In this document: piece by piece, positions 41,788 to 49,690 of the stretch | How positions within the stretch are numbered: the stretch's first letter is position 1 | Layout of the letters: each line of letters opens with the position of its first letter | Assembly (NCBI GenBank): GCA_017615595.1 | Contig: JAFZZT010000053.1 | Span: 1-49,690, forward strand | Direction of reading: 5' to 3' | Length of the DNA stretch: 49,690 bases | Origin: Bacteroidales bacterium | GTDB lineage: Bacteria > Bacteroidota > Bacteroidia > Bacteroidales > WCHB1-69 | Translations under genes and position numbers: made by a program | The notes under the pieces: generated by a model | What the model saw: only the letters and a program-made list of their open reading frames with translations | What the model was told of the DNA's origin: nothing | The model's database searches: none

Positions 41788-42771
41788 ATGCAGACATTCC
41801 TTTACCCCTTCCTTTTCGAACCCATCTTCAAAGAGAAGATCTGGGGCGGACGGCGTTTCGCCACCGTGTTAGGCAAAGACATTGGTGACATGGAGCATTG
41901 CGGCGAGAGCTGGGAGCTCTCCGGCCTCATCGGTGACGAGTCCGTCATCGCCAACGGTTTCTTGGCTGAGAACAACTTGAATGAAGTGCTGGAGATCTAT
42001 CTTACAGACATCGTGGGCGAGAAGAATTATGAAAAATACGGCTTAGGATTTCCCTTGCTCATCAAGTTCATTGACGCGCAAGATGATTTGTCGGTGCAGG
42101 TGCATCCGGATGATGAGATGGCGCAACAAGAATATGGACAGAATGGCAAGACGGAGATGTGGTATGTGGTGGATGCTGAAGAAGGGGCGGGTCTCTACGT
42201 CGGCTTTCAGCGGCCCGTGGGGGTGCCTGAGTACCTGAAGGCCGTGGCGGAGGGCACCCTGCCGCAGCTGATGCGCTTCTATCCCGTCAAGCCGGGCGAC
42301 ACCTTCATGATCCCCGCCGGCACGGTCCACGCCATCGGCAAGGGCGTGCTCGTGGCAGAGATCCAACAGCCCTCCGATGTCACCTTCCGCATCTACGACT
42401 GGGACCGGGTGGATGACGAGGGGATGCCGCGCGAACTGCACACCGAAGAGGCGCTGAAGGCCATCCACTTTAAGGAGAACAACGCTGACTTCCAAGTCCA
42501 CTACACCCCGAAACTCAACCATACCGTGGACTTGGTCCGCTCGCCCTATTTCAACACCAGCGTGCTGGTCTGTGACGCCCCCATCCAGAAACGCTATGGG
42601 GAGCTGGACTCCTTCGTCATCTACATGTGTCTGGATGGCGACATGGATGTGGTCCACGGCGGCGGGCGCACACGACTGAAGACTGGGGACGTGACGTTGG
42701 TGCCCGCCGCCATCGACACGCTCACCCTGGAGCCGGCACGAACCACCACCCTCCTGGAAATCCACTGCTGA
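41788..42771 (+). CDS. manA: class I mannose-6-phosphate isomerase
   Basis: 327 residues, the short type of ManA. It opens PFLFEPIFKEKIWGGRRF. Zinc ligands are Q104 and H106 (QVHPDD), E123 (NGKTEMWYV) and H181 (PAGTVHAIGKG), with QQPSDVTFRIYDWDR for the substrate side. It interconverts fructose 6-phosphate and mannose 6-phosphate, feeding mannose use or GDP-mannose supply for surface glycans. The stop TGA overlaps the ATG of the following methyltransferase gene by 1 nt. Confidence 0.92.
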   Translation: MQTFLYPFLFEPIFKEKIWGGRRFATVLGKDIGDMEHCGESWELSGLIGDESVIANGFLAENNLNEVLEIYLTDIVGEKNYEKYGLGFPLLIKFIDAQDDLSVQVHPDDEMAQQEYGQNGKTEMWYVVDAEEGAGLYVGFQRPVGVPEYLKAVAEGTLPQLMRFYPVKPGDTFMIPAGTVHAIGKGVLVAEIQQPSDVTFRIYDWDRVDDEGMPRELHTEEALKAIHFKENNADFQVHYTPKLNHTVDLVRSPYFNTSVLVCDAPIQKRYGELDSFVIYMCLDGDMDVVHGGGRTRLKTGDVTLVPAAIDTLTLEPARTTTLLEIHC

Positions 42772-43496
42772 TGCAGTTCCGCTTTCAACACTTCACCCTC
42801 TCCCACGACCGGAGCACGATGAAAATCGGCACGGACGCGGTCTTGTTGGCTACCCTCACCGACACTGCGGGAGTGCGCTCGCTCCTGGACATCGGCTGTG
42901 GCTGCGGCGTGGTGGCCTTCTGTCTGGCCCAGAAAATGCAGGACGTTGGTTCGCAGGCTTCCGTCTGGGGCGTGGATCCTGACGAGCGTTCCATCCTGGA
43001 GGCGCGCGAGAACGCCGAAGCATTCCCCTTGCTTCCAACCTCCTCGTTCCACTTCGAGCAGACCGCCGTACAGGCTTTGGCCATACAGGAAGGCACTCCC
43101 CGCTTCGACCTCATCGTCTCCAACCCGCCCTTCTATAACCGAGATTTAAAACCCACCCGGGAGGACCGCCTCAAAAGCCGCCACCGCGATGGGCAACTCT
43201 CCTTCGAGGCGTTGGCAGACAGTGTGATGCGACTGCTCGAGCCCGGCGGAAGATTCGCCGTCATCCTGCCACCCGTGGAAAGCGAAGAGTTCAGAGAGGT
43301 CGCGGCGGACAGACTCTTTTGCCTCAAGACGGTCAGCGTGCGCCCCACCGCCAACAAGCCCGTCTATCGCCATGTGCGGGAGTACGGATTGTCTCCCGAC
43401 AAAGCAGAGCAGAAATCTACGCTCACCATTCGGGACGACACCTTACAATACACCGATCTTTACCTGTCTCTGATGAAGGACTATCTGCTTTTATGA
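42771..43496 (+). CDS. tRNA1(Val) (adenine-37-N6)-methyltransferase (TrmN6/YfiC-like)
   Basis: 241 residues. It opens FRFQHFTLSHDRSTMKIGTDAVLL, of which TMKIGTDAVLL is typical. The SAM motif LLDIGCGCGVVAF lies at 38-50, and the N6-adenine catalytic NPPF is at 118-121 (VSNPPFYN). It would methylate A37 of tRNA-Val. It closes the operon that starts with valS, the synthetase of the same tRNA, which is a telling pairing. The start overlaps the manA stop by 1 nt. Confidence 0.9.
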   Translation: MQFRFQHFTLSHDRSTMKIGTDAVLLATLTDTAGVRSLLDIGCGCGVVAFCLAQKMQDVGSQASVWGVDPDERSILEARENAEAFPLLPTSSFHFEQTAVQALAIQEGTPRFDLIVSNPPFYNRDLKPTREDRLKSRHRDGQLSFEALADSVMRLLEPGGRFAVILPPVESEEFREVAADRLFCLKTVSVRPTANKPVYRHVREYGLSPDKAEQKSTLTIRDDTLQYTDLYLSLMKDYLLL

Positions 43497-43588
43497 TTGC
43501 CCTAAACACTATTATTCAAAAACTTCATAGCAACAAACAGCTTTCTTACTTTTTTTTAATGAATAGGCTGGGGTATAAAAACAATTGC

Positions 43589-43596
43589 TATTTTTG
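43589..43596 (+). promoter_or_regulatory. -7 promoter element for the large adhesin gene
   Basis: TATTTTTG, 58 nt before the ATG at 43655. Confidence 0.65.
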
Positions 43597-43654
43597 CTAA
43601 TTCATTTTTCATAGAGAAAATTATCCTTATTTATCATTTATAAAACAACCCACA

Positions 43655-46600
43655 ATGAAAAAATTATTATTCCTACTTCTGATGGTATTGGCGGGTTCTT
43701 TTGCCACGCTGTCCGCTCAGGTTACGGTTGCCAACGGCACCGTAGAGAACGAATTTTTGCCTGTGTACGGCCTTTGGCTGGATGCCGACCAACACAATCA
43801 GATCATCTATCCCGAAAGCATGCTTACGGCTTTGCAGGGAGAGACCATCTCCGGCATTATGTTTTATCTGGCAGAACTGCCTTATTCCAGCTGGACCTCC
43901 ACCATCACCCTTGGAATGGGCATTACCACCAACGGCTCTTTTGCTTCTGCCACGTTTGATGCCGCCACGCTGTCCACCTGCTGTACCGGTGTTCCGTTGG
44001 TAGTCAGTGGCAACACCCTGACGCTGGCGTTCAGCACCCCTTTCACCTACAACGGCGGCAACCTGTTGATAGACATTACCACTGTTAGCGGCGACTATGC
44101 TGGCGCCACCTTCTACGGCACCACTTCTACAGGCGGAGGTTTGTATTCCTACAGCTCCTACTATAGCACTGTGATGGACATCGAGAACTTCATCCCCAAG
44201 ACCACCTTTATTTCCGGCGACTGTTCGATGATCGGCGGTCTGACCGTGACAAACATAACCAGCGACTCTGCCACCGTCTCCTGGGCATCCACCTCTTCTG
44301 GATTGTATGACATTTATCTTGGCCATCTCACCGATGACCTCACCAATGTGGTATGGGAGTCCACGACTGACACCTTCTACACCTTCTCCAACTTGAATGC
44401 CAACACCACCTATACCGTTTTTGTAAGAAACAGCTGTAATGGGGAATACAGTGTGGAATCTTCCATCTCCTTTACCACGGCTTGCGGCATCATGAATGTC
44501 CCCTATTACGAAGGATTTGAGACCTCCTCTTTATACTCCGCTCCCTCCTGCTGGACGCAGCTCAACCCTTACAACAATTGGGGCGATCTTTACCCCCTTG
44601 TGGATGATTCTTATGTCCATTCGGGCAACCATGCCTTGATGTTTAATGCAGACGCTGAAGATCCCAACCCGCAATTTGCCGTCTTTCCTCAGTTTGTGCA
44701 AGATATCACAGAACTGCAATTAAGCTTCTTCACCAGAAGAGAGGGCCCCTCTTCCGGTACTTTCTCTGTCGGTTATTTGACGGACCCCAACCAAGCCAGT
44801 TCTTATGTGAGCCTGCTGACCCTCACTGCCAGCCAGATTGGCGACAACGACTATCACAAATATATTGTGGATTTCAGCAACGTGAATGTGGCTCCCAACA
44901 CTCCGGTCTATATAGCCATGGGTTACACCTGTCCCAACTATTGGTATTGGTATGTGGATGATATTGTTGTGGATTTGATTCCGGCTTGTTCCGAGCCCAC
45001 TGGCATGACCGTCAACAACATCACCACCTCCACCGCTACCGTGTCATGGGTTTCCGGCACCGCAACCACTTTCAACCTTTACTACAAGAAGAATACGGAT
45101 ACAGCCTATACGGAAGTGCTCTCCTTGTCCGACAGCAGCTATTTGATCGAATATTTGGATCCATCTTCCACCTACCAATGGTATGTAGCGGCAGTCTGTG
45201 ACGATGGTTCCTTGGTGAATGGTGAGGTTACCACATTCGTTACGGCATGTGCGGCCCTCACCACCCTGCCTTACGCCAATGACTTTGAATCCATCCCCTC
45301 TGACGCCCTTATGCCTCATTGTTGGACAAAAGGCAACGAGAGCACGGATGATCCCTACATTGACGAATATAACGCACACTCCGGCAACAAAAACATTTCC
45401 TTCTACTCCACCAACACTTTGGCCATGCCTGAGATAGATGCAACCGAGATTGACATCACAGAAACGATGCTGTACTTCTATGCCTTCTCGTCGTATGATG
45501 CCACCTCCTTGCAAGTGGGTGTGATGACCAACCCCAATATCTCATCCACCTTTGTTCCGGTAGGCAATCCTATTACCTTAACCGACACCTACCAACAATA
45601 CGAAGTAAGTCTTGCCAGCTATACCGGCAACGGCACCTACATTGCCTTCCGAAATCCTGTCCAATATCAATCCGTCTTTTTGGATGATGTGGTGTTGGAT
45701 TATATCCCCGACTGCGCTCGCCCCACGGCTGTTTGGGCACAACAAGTTGACACCACTTCCGCCACTATTGAGTGGACCACTTTGGATGGCCAAAACGGAT
45801 GGGAAATCGTGTACGGAACCCATGGCTTCTCCCCCGACACCGCCAATGGAGACATCGCAACCACCGGTTCCTACACCCTCGACAATCTTGCCAGCAATAC
45901 CACCTACGACGTTTATGTAAGAACAGATTGCGGCACCGAGTTCAGCCAATGGTCCAATGTGGCGACCTTCACCACCCTGATGGCTGCTCCCGCCATGGTT
46001 CCTTACCTTTGTGACTTTGAAGATTCCACGGAAACCCTTAATTGGATTTTGCTGAATGGCAGTGAAACCAACAAATGGTATGTCGGCACGGCGACAGCCG
46101 CAAGCAACAGCACCCACAGTCTGTACATCTCCCAAGACAATGGAACCACAAATACTTATAATGGAGACACTGCCTCTGTAGTGTGGGCATATCGCGACAT
46201 CCAATTCTCCAATGCGGATGAATTTGAGCTCTCTTTTGACTGGAAATGTTATGGTGAGAGCACATGGGACTTCCTCCGTGTCTATGTAGGCCCTCCCGCC
46301 ACAGTTGTTGCTGGGGACATGACACCTCCTGTCGGTGCAACCCAGCTGGATCAGCTCAATCTATCTACTTCGTGGACGCACGCCGCTTATACGCTAAACA
46401 GCTCTTACAATGGCGCCACCCGCCGTCTCTACTTCATGTGGAGAAATGATTACAGTGTCTCTAACGATCCTCCTATCGCTTTGGACAACATCTCTGTTCT
46501 TGGCTTAAATTGCGCACAACCCATTGGTATTGCGCTCATCAGTTCCGACACAACCTCTGCCACACTCACCGTCACTCCCTCCAGCGCCGACCACTCCGAA

Positions 46601-49267
46601 TGGGAGGTCCTGTATGGCTCGAACGACTCCACCCTGACTTCCCTGACAGTGTCAAACACCACCTTCACCTTGGACAACCTTATTCCCGGAACCCAATATT
46701 TGGTATATGTGAAGACTCTTTGTAACAACGGCGACACCAGTAGTGCTGTCAGTACCTCTTTCTCGACAGAGTGCTCCTACATCTCCACCTTGCCGCAAAT
46801 CTGGGACTTCGAGAGCAACAACACGGGCGGCACCGCGGATTATCCTATGCCTGCTTGTTGGGAAAGAGGGGTTGTCAACACCACTTATCCGTTTGTCTAT
46901 GACTACGAGTCTTACAACGGAACCCACTCCCTCTATTTCTTTAACTACAATCAGAACTTTGCCATTCTGCCTATTATTGACACCAATGTGATTTCCATCA
47001 ACACCTTGCAGCTCTCCTTCTATGCCAGAGCAACTGGCCTGGACTCTTATGATGCTAAATTCATAGTAGGCGTATTTAGCGATTACACCAATCCCTCCAC
47101 CTTTGTTCCCGTTGATACCGTGGAATTGACAGGAAACTATCCGACAACGCCTTATGAGGTTCTCTTCAACCATTATACCGGCAACGGCAATCGCATTGCA
47201 ATCAAGAACTACAGCTCGGATTACTACGCCTTCAACTCCCTTTACATCGACGATGTCACGCTGGATGTGGCTCCGTCCTGTCTGCCCATCTCCAATCTGC
47301 AGATGGTAGGCAATGATCAGACTTCCATCACATTGAACTGGACGGAGGGTGCCTCCGAAACCTCCTGGAATGTGGAATACAAAGAGACTTCCGACACTGA
47401 CTGGACTTCTCTCACTGCTTATTCCATGCCTTTCACCATCTCAGGCCTTACAGGTGCCACAATGTATAACATTCGCGTTCAAGGCGACTGCGGCGGGGGC
47501 GATGTCTCCCCATGGCGTTTGATAGATGCCTACACAAGAGTTTGCGACTCCGCCTCCCAGTGTACTTACTTCCTCACGATGTATGACAGTTTCGGTGATG
47601 GCTGGAATGGCGGTCTGTTGACCTTCAAACAAGCTGGCATCCCGGTAGTAGCCATCTCCCTTTCCAATGGCTCTTCCGCCACCGCACAAATCTCCTTGTG
47701 CGACAATCTGCTCACTACGATTGAATGGTCTTCCGGCTTATATGATGATGAGCCCAGCTTCTCCTTGGCAGATCCTGCCAATGTGGTGATTTACACTTCC
47801 CCCGTCATGGAATCTTATACCACCTACTCCTTCACCTCCGACTGTCTGTTATCGGCATGTTCCGCAACCTCTCTCCCCACCGTCACCAATATCAGCACGA
47901 CCTCGGCCACCGTGGACTGGACAGCCAACGGTAGTGAGACAGCTTGGAATGTAGAGTACAAGACGGCTGACGATGTCAACTGGACTGTAGTACCTGTCAC
48001 TGCTCATCCGCATATTTTGACAGGACTCACTAATGGCACGACCTACACAGTACGTGTTCAGGCCGACTGTGGAGCTGGCGAGGTCTCCTCTTACAGACAG
48101 ACCTCTTTCTCAACGGCCCTGTGCGATGCCACAGACCAGTGCTCCTACACTTTCAACTTGACTGACGGTTTCGGTGATGGTTGGAATGGTGCCAGCATCT
48201 CCGTCATGCAGAATGGTCTGATGGTTGCTTCCGTAGGCGAAACCTTCTCGGGAACCACCTCCACGGAGACCGTGACCTTGTGCGACAACGTGTCCACCTC
48301 CTTGATATGGGTGTCAGGCATGTATGATGACGAGTGCAGCTTCACCGTGACCGACCCAAGCGGTACCGTGATCTTCACCTCTTCCGGCATACCTTTCGGC
48401 ACGATCACCACCTTCACTTCTGATTGTAGTGGCTCTACTCCTTCCGCATGTCCGACCCCTACCGGACTGACCGTCAACAATGTGACGCAGACCGCCGCTA
48501 CTGCCTTTTGGATCGCCGGCGGCACCGAGACATCCTGGAATGTGGCCTACAGACAACTTAACGCTCCCTCTTGGACAACGGTAACCACGAGCATTCCGTT
48601 TTTCACCATGACAGGCCTCACTCCCAACACTACTTATCAAGTAAAAGTTCAAGCAATCTGCGATGCCAAGGGGTTCAGCGACTGGACTGACGCTGTCTCC
48701 TTCACCACTCCAAATGACGACACGCCTACCTGTCCGGCTCCTACGAACCTGACCTACGCAATAGACGAGACCAGCCACACCACGGTGACGCTGACCTGGC
48801 AACAGGAGGCCAACACGGCCAACGAGTGGCAGATCAACTACCGTATCACCTCGGAAGACACTTGGAGCACCGTGACGGCCAACGCCACCTCCTACACGCT
48901 GACCGACCTCACGCCCAATGTGGACTATGTGGCCAACGTGGTGGCGCACTGCACCAATGGCTTGACGAGCGATCCGTCCAACACGGTGACCTTCCACACC
49001 GACAATGTAGGCATCCAAGGCTACCTGGAGAAGAATGTGACACTCTATCCAAACCCGGCTACGGAGATGATTTCCGTGGCAGTGAGCGACGCCAACATCA
49101 TGATCACGGGCGTGGAGGTGTATAACGTCTATGGCCAGTTGATCAACACTATCATCTCTACCGAGAATCCATTGCACATCAACGTCAGCGGTCTGGCCGA
49201 TGGCATGTACTATGTGCGTGTCACAACCGACAGCGGCGTGGTGACGAAGAACTTTGTGAAGAGATAA
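43655..49267 (+). CDS. 1870-residue T9SS type A cargo: fibronectin III / jelly-roll / GDGWNG multidomain adhesin-like protein
   Basis: A signal peptide covers 1-22 (FATLSAQ). After an N-terminal beta domain (about 23-185) come four pairs of fibronectin III plus jelly-roll (choice-of-anchor J/cleaved-adhesin-like): FN3 near 190, 445, 684 and 951, jelly-rolls near 277, 532, 779 and 1039. Then FN3 (1207) + FGDGWNG module (1297), FN3 (1399) + FGDGWNG module (1489), and two more FN3 (1597, 1693). The type A sorting domain is at about 1786-1870 (NVTLYPNPATEMISV, VYNVYGQLI, GLADGMYYVRV). T9SS should export and anchor it; adhesion or protein or glycan binding is inferred from domain type. No enzymatic domain is visible. 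A terminator follows at 49291. Confidence 0.92.
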   Translation: MKKLLFLLLMVLAGSFATLSAQVTVANGTVENEFLPVYGLWLDADQHNQIIYPESMLTALQGETISGIMFYLAELPYSSWTSTITLGMGITTNGSFASATFDAATLSTCCTGVPLVVSGNTLTLAFSTPFTYNGGNLLIDITTVSGDYAGATFYGTTSTGGGLYSYSSYYSTVMDIENFIPKTTFISGDCSMIGGLTVTNITSDSATVSWASTSSGLYDIYLGHLTDDLTNVVWESTTDTFYTFSNLNANTTYTVFVRNSCNGEYSVESSISFTTACGIMNVPYYEGFETSSLYSAPSCWTQLNPYNNWGDLYPLVDDSYVHSGNHALMFNADAEDPNPQFAVFPQFVQDITELQLSFFTRREGPSSGTFSVGYLTDPNQASSYVSLLTLTASQIGDNDYHKYIVDFSNVNVAPNTPVYIAMGYTCPNYWYWYVDDIVVDLIPACSEPTGMTVNNITTSTATVSWVSGTATTFNLYYKKNTDTAYTEVLSLSDSSYLIEYLDPSSTYQWYVAAVCDDGSLVNGEVTTFVTACAALTTLPYANDFESIPSDALMPHCWTKGNESTDDPYIDEYNAHSGNKNISFYSTNTLAMPEIDATEIDITETMLYFYAFSSYDATSLQVGVMTNPNISSTFVPVGNPITLTDTYQQYEVSLASYTGNGTYIAFRNPVQYQSVFLDDVVLDYIPDCARPTAVWAQQVDTTSATIEWTTLDGQNGWEIVYGTHGFSPDTANGDIATTGSYTLDNLASNTTYDVYVRTDCGTEFSQWSNVATFTTLMAAPAMVPYLCDFEDSTETLNWILLNGSETNKWYVGTATAASNSTHSLYISQDNGTTNTYNGDTASVVWAYRDIQFSNADEFELSFDWKCYGESTWDFLRVYVGPPATVVAGDMTPPVGATQLDQLNLSTSWTHAAYTLNSSYNGATRRLYFMWRNDYSVSNDPPIALDNISVLGLNCAQPIGIALISSDTTSATLTVTPSSADHSEWEVLYGSNDSTLTSLTVSNTTFTLDNLIPGTQYLVYVKTLCNNGDTSSAVSTSFSTECSYISTLPQIWDFESNNTGGTADYPMPACWERGVVNTTYPFVYDYESYNGTHSLYFFNYNQNFAILPIIDTNVISINTLQLSFYARATGLDSYDAKFIVGVFSDYTNPSTFVPVDTVELTGNYPTTPYEVLFNHYTGNGNRIAIKNYSSDYYAFNSLYIDDVTLDVAPSCLPISNLQMVGNDQTSITLNWTEGASETSWNVEYKETSDTDWTSLTAYSMPFTISGLTGATMYNIRVQGDCGGGDVSPWRLIDAYTRVCDSASQCTYFLTMYDSFGDGWNGGLLTFKQAGIPVVAISLSNGSSATAQISLCDNLLTTIEWSSGLYDDEPSFSLADPANVVIYTSPVMESYTTYSFTSDCLLSACSATSLPTVTNISTTSATVDWTANGSETAWNVEYKTADDVNWTVVPVTAHPHILTGLTNGTTYTVRVQADCGAGEVSSYRQTSFSTALCDATDQCSYTFNLTDGFGDGWNGASISVMQNGLMVASVGETFSGTTSTETVTLCDNVSTSLIWVSGMYDDECSFTVTDPSGTVIFTSSGIPFGTITTFTSDCSGSTPSACPTPTGLTVNNVTQTAATAFWIAGGTETSWNVAYRQLNAPSWTTVTTSIPFFTMTGLTPNTTYQVKVQAICDAKGFSDWTDAVSFTTPNDDTPTCPAPTNLTYAIDETSHTTVTLTWQQEANTANEWQINYRITSEDTWSTVTANATSYTLTDLTPNVDYVANVVAHCTNGLTSDPSNTVTFHTDNVGIQGYLEKNVTLYPNPATEMISVAVSDANIMITGVEVYNVYGQLINTIISTENPLHINVSGLADGMYYVRVTTDSGVVTKNFVKR

Positions 49268-49290
49268 GCCGGCTGTTAGCTATTAGCTGT

Positions 49291-49330
49291 AAGGACGCTG
49301 GTTCCGATATGGGAACTGGCGTCCTTTTTT
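49291..49330 (+). terminator. Rho-independent terminator after the adhesin gene
   Basis: AAGGACGCTGGTTCC pairs with GGAACTGGCGTCCTT, with two G-U pairs and a GATATG loop, and is followed by six T. It starts 23 nt after the stop. Confidence 0.85.
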
Positions 49331-49372
49331 AGTTGTCAGTTGTCAGTTATCAGTTGTCAGTTACCAGTTTGT
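49331..49372. repeat. six AGTTnnn heptamers
   Basis: AGTTGTC, AGTTGTC, AGTTATC, AGTTGTC, AGTTACC, AGTTTGT in exact 7-bp register, starting in the terminator's T tract and ending just before the transposase stop codon. Confidence 0.85.
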
Positions 49373-49378
49373 CAATGC

Positions 49379-49690
49379 CTAAATAAGGTTGACCGTTTGT
49401 CTCTTATTTGTCATTGCATATTTGTTAAATTCTTCATTCATCTCATTCCAACCTTTTTTGGTGTCAGAGTCCGATTTCATGGCCACCGGGGCCATGAAAT
49501 CGGACTCTGCAAATGTATATTTTTTTTCAAACTGTGCGGGACTCATCCGGTGTAGCTTAATGTGGGGTTTCTCGTTGTTGTAAAGGGTCACGGAACGGTC
49601 AACCTCCTTGACGAGTTTCTCGTAGGAGTTGATATGCTTGTGTTCCAGATAGTTGTTCTTTATCACGCCGTTGACCCGCTCAGCCTTCCC
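49379..49690 (-). CDS. IS3-family transposase (OrfB/integrase core), C-terminal part only
   Basis: The minus-strand frame is open to the right edge and codes for 103 residues before TAG at 49379. The visible KAERVNGVIKNNYL holds the last Glu of the DDE triad, with Lys seven residues later, as in IS150-type transposases. HIKLHRMSPAQFEKKY is the usual family end. About 40 additional residues follow, encoded in part by a 20-bp-arm inverted repeat, which looks added to the usual tail. The start and the rest of the catalytic core are outside the window. Confidence 0.8.
   Translation of the reverse strand, partial: GKAERVNGVIKNNYLEHKHINSYEKLVKEVDRSVTLYNNEKPHIKLHRMSPAQFEKKYTFAESDFMAPVAMKSDSDTKKGWNEMNEEFNKYAMTNKRQTVNLI
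49465..49509. repeat. perfect 20-bp-arm inverted repeat with 5-nt loop in the transposase tail
   Basis: CAGAGTCCGATTTCATGGCC (49465-49484) and its exact reverse complement at 49490-49509 flank ACCGG. On the plus strand the hairpin is followed after 9 nt by a run of eight T. It codes for ESDFMAPVAMKSDSD in the transposase frame. Confidence 0.93.

Larger units (their letters stand above)
49373..49690 (-). mobile_element. end of an IS3-family insertion sequence, truncated by the window edge
   Basis: The transposase reading frame enters from the right edge on the minus strand. The exact IS boundary is not visible; it should lie near 49373-49381, directly next to the heptamer array. No clear terminal inverted repeat or target duplication can be read without the other end. 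Confidence 0.6.

Overview
The window reads as chromosome of a member of the phylum Bacteroidota, most likely order Bacteroidales. The grounds are the Bacteroidota -7 promoter element TAnnTTTG upstream of many start codons with no Shine-Dalgarno sequence near them, several parts of the type IX secretion system (PorQ, PorP/SprF, one type A and one type B sorting domain), a TonB-dependent receptor, and families typical of the phylum (DUF6249, DUF5618, GIN/DUF2807, AAA/DUF4143). Coding DNA is fairly GC-rich with AT-rich intergenic stretches. Genus and species cannot be settled from the sequence. No rRNA, tRNA or CRISPR array is visible, and no intergenic gap exceeds about 300 bases.

Layout. 1-3440: a truncated AAA ATPase with 33-bp tandem repeats at its promoter, a small membrane protein with a GH114-like lipoprotein, and a DUF6249 / ECF sigma / membrane protein trio. 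3531-7657: a SulP anion transporter, then a two-gene unit in which an ECF-like sigma factor is fused to a membrane helix and WG repeats and is followed by an exported GIN-domain protein. 7660-13744: DUF5618, xylulokinase, and a group of envelope proteins around an overlapping divergent promoter. 14028-17893: one uninterrupted frame that joins RarA to a PorP/SprF-type outer-membrane protein, then a PD40/OmpA-like protein. 18126-22392: MenA/UbiA-type prenyltransferase, acyl-ACP thioesterase, AGCS symporter and a membrane protein. 22515-28338 (minus): a TonB-dependent receptor under a TPP riboswitch, and a porQ-queF-queC-queD-queE cluster covering the preQ1 part of queuosine synthesis except its first step. 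28503-35327: a P-loop kinase, RseC, RadA, and an aspS operon carrying a polysaccharide co-polymerase and an O-antigen ligase/polymerase. 35330-43496: a type B T9SS cargo protein, then a five-gene valS operon ending in manA and a tRNA methyltransferase. 43655-49690: a 1870-residue multidomain T9SS type A adhesin-like protein and the end of an IS3-family transposase.

Together the genes mix housekeeping functions (valS, aspS, radA, rarA, queuosine, thiamine uptake) with surface biology: T9SS export and cargo, surface polysaccharide assembly, and outer-membrane proteins. The most unusual signals are the RarA-PorP/SprF fused frame, which has a T10 tract inside its internal signal peptide; the membrane-anchored sigma factor with WG repeats; intergenic arrays of AGTTnnn heptamers in strict 7-bp register at gene 3' ends; two overlapping divergent promoters built on perfect inverted repeats; and a perfect 20-bp-arm hairpin in the tail of the transposase.
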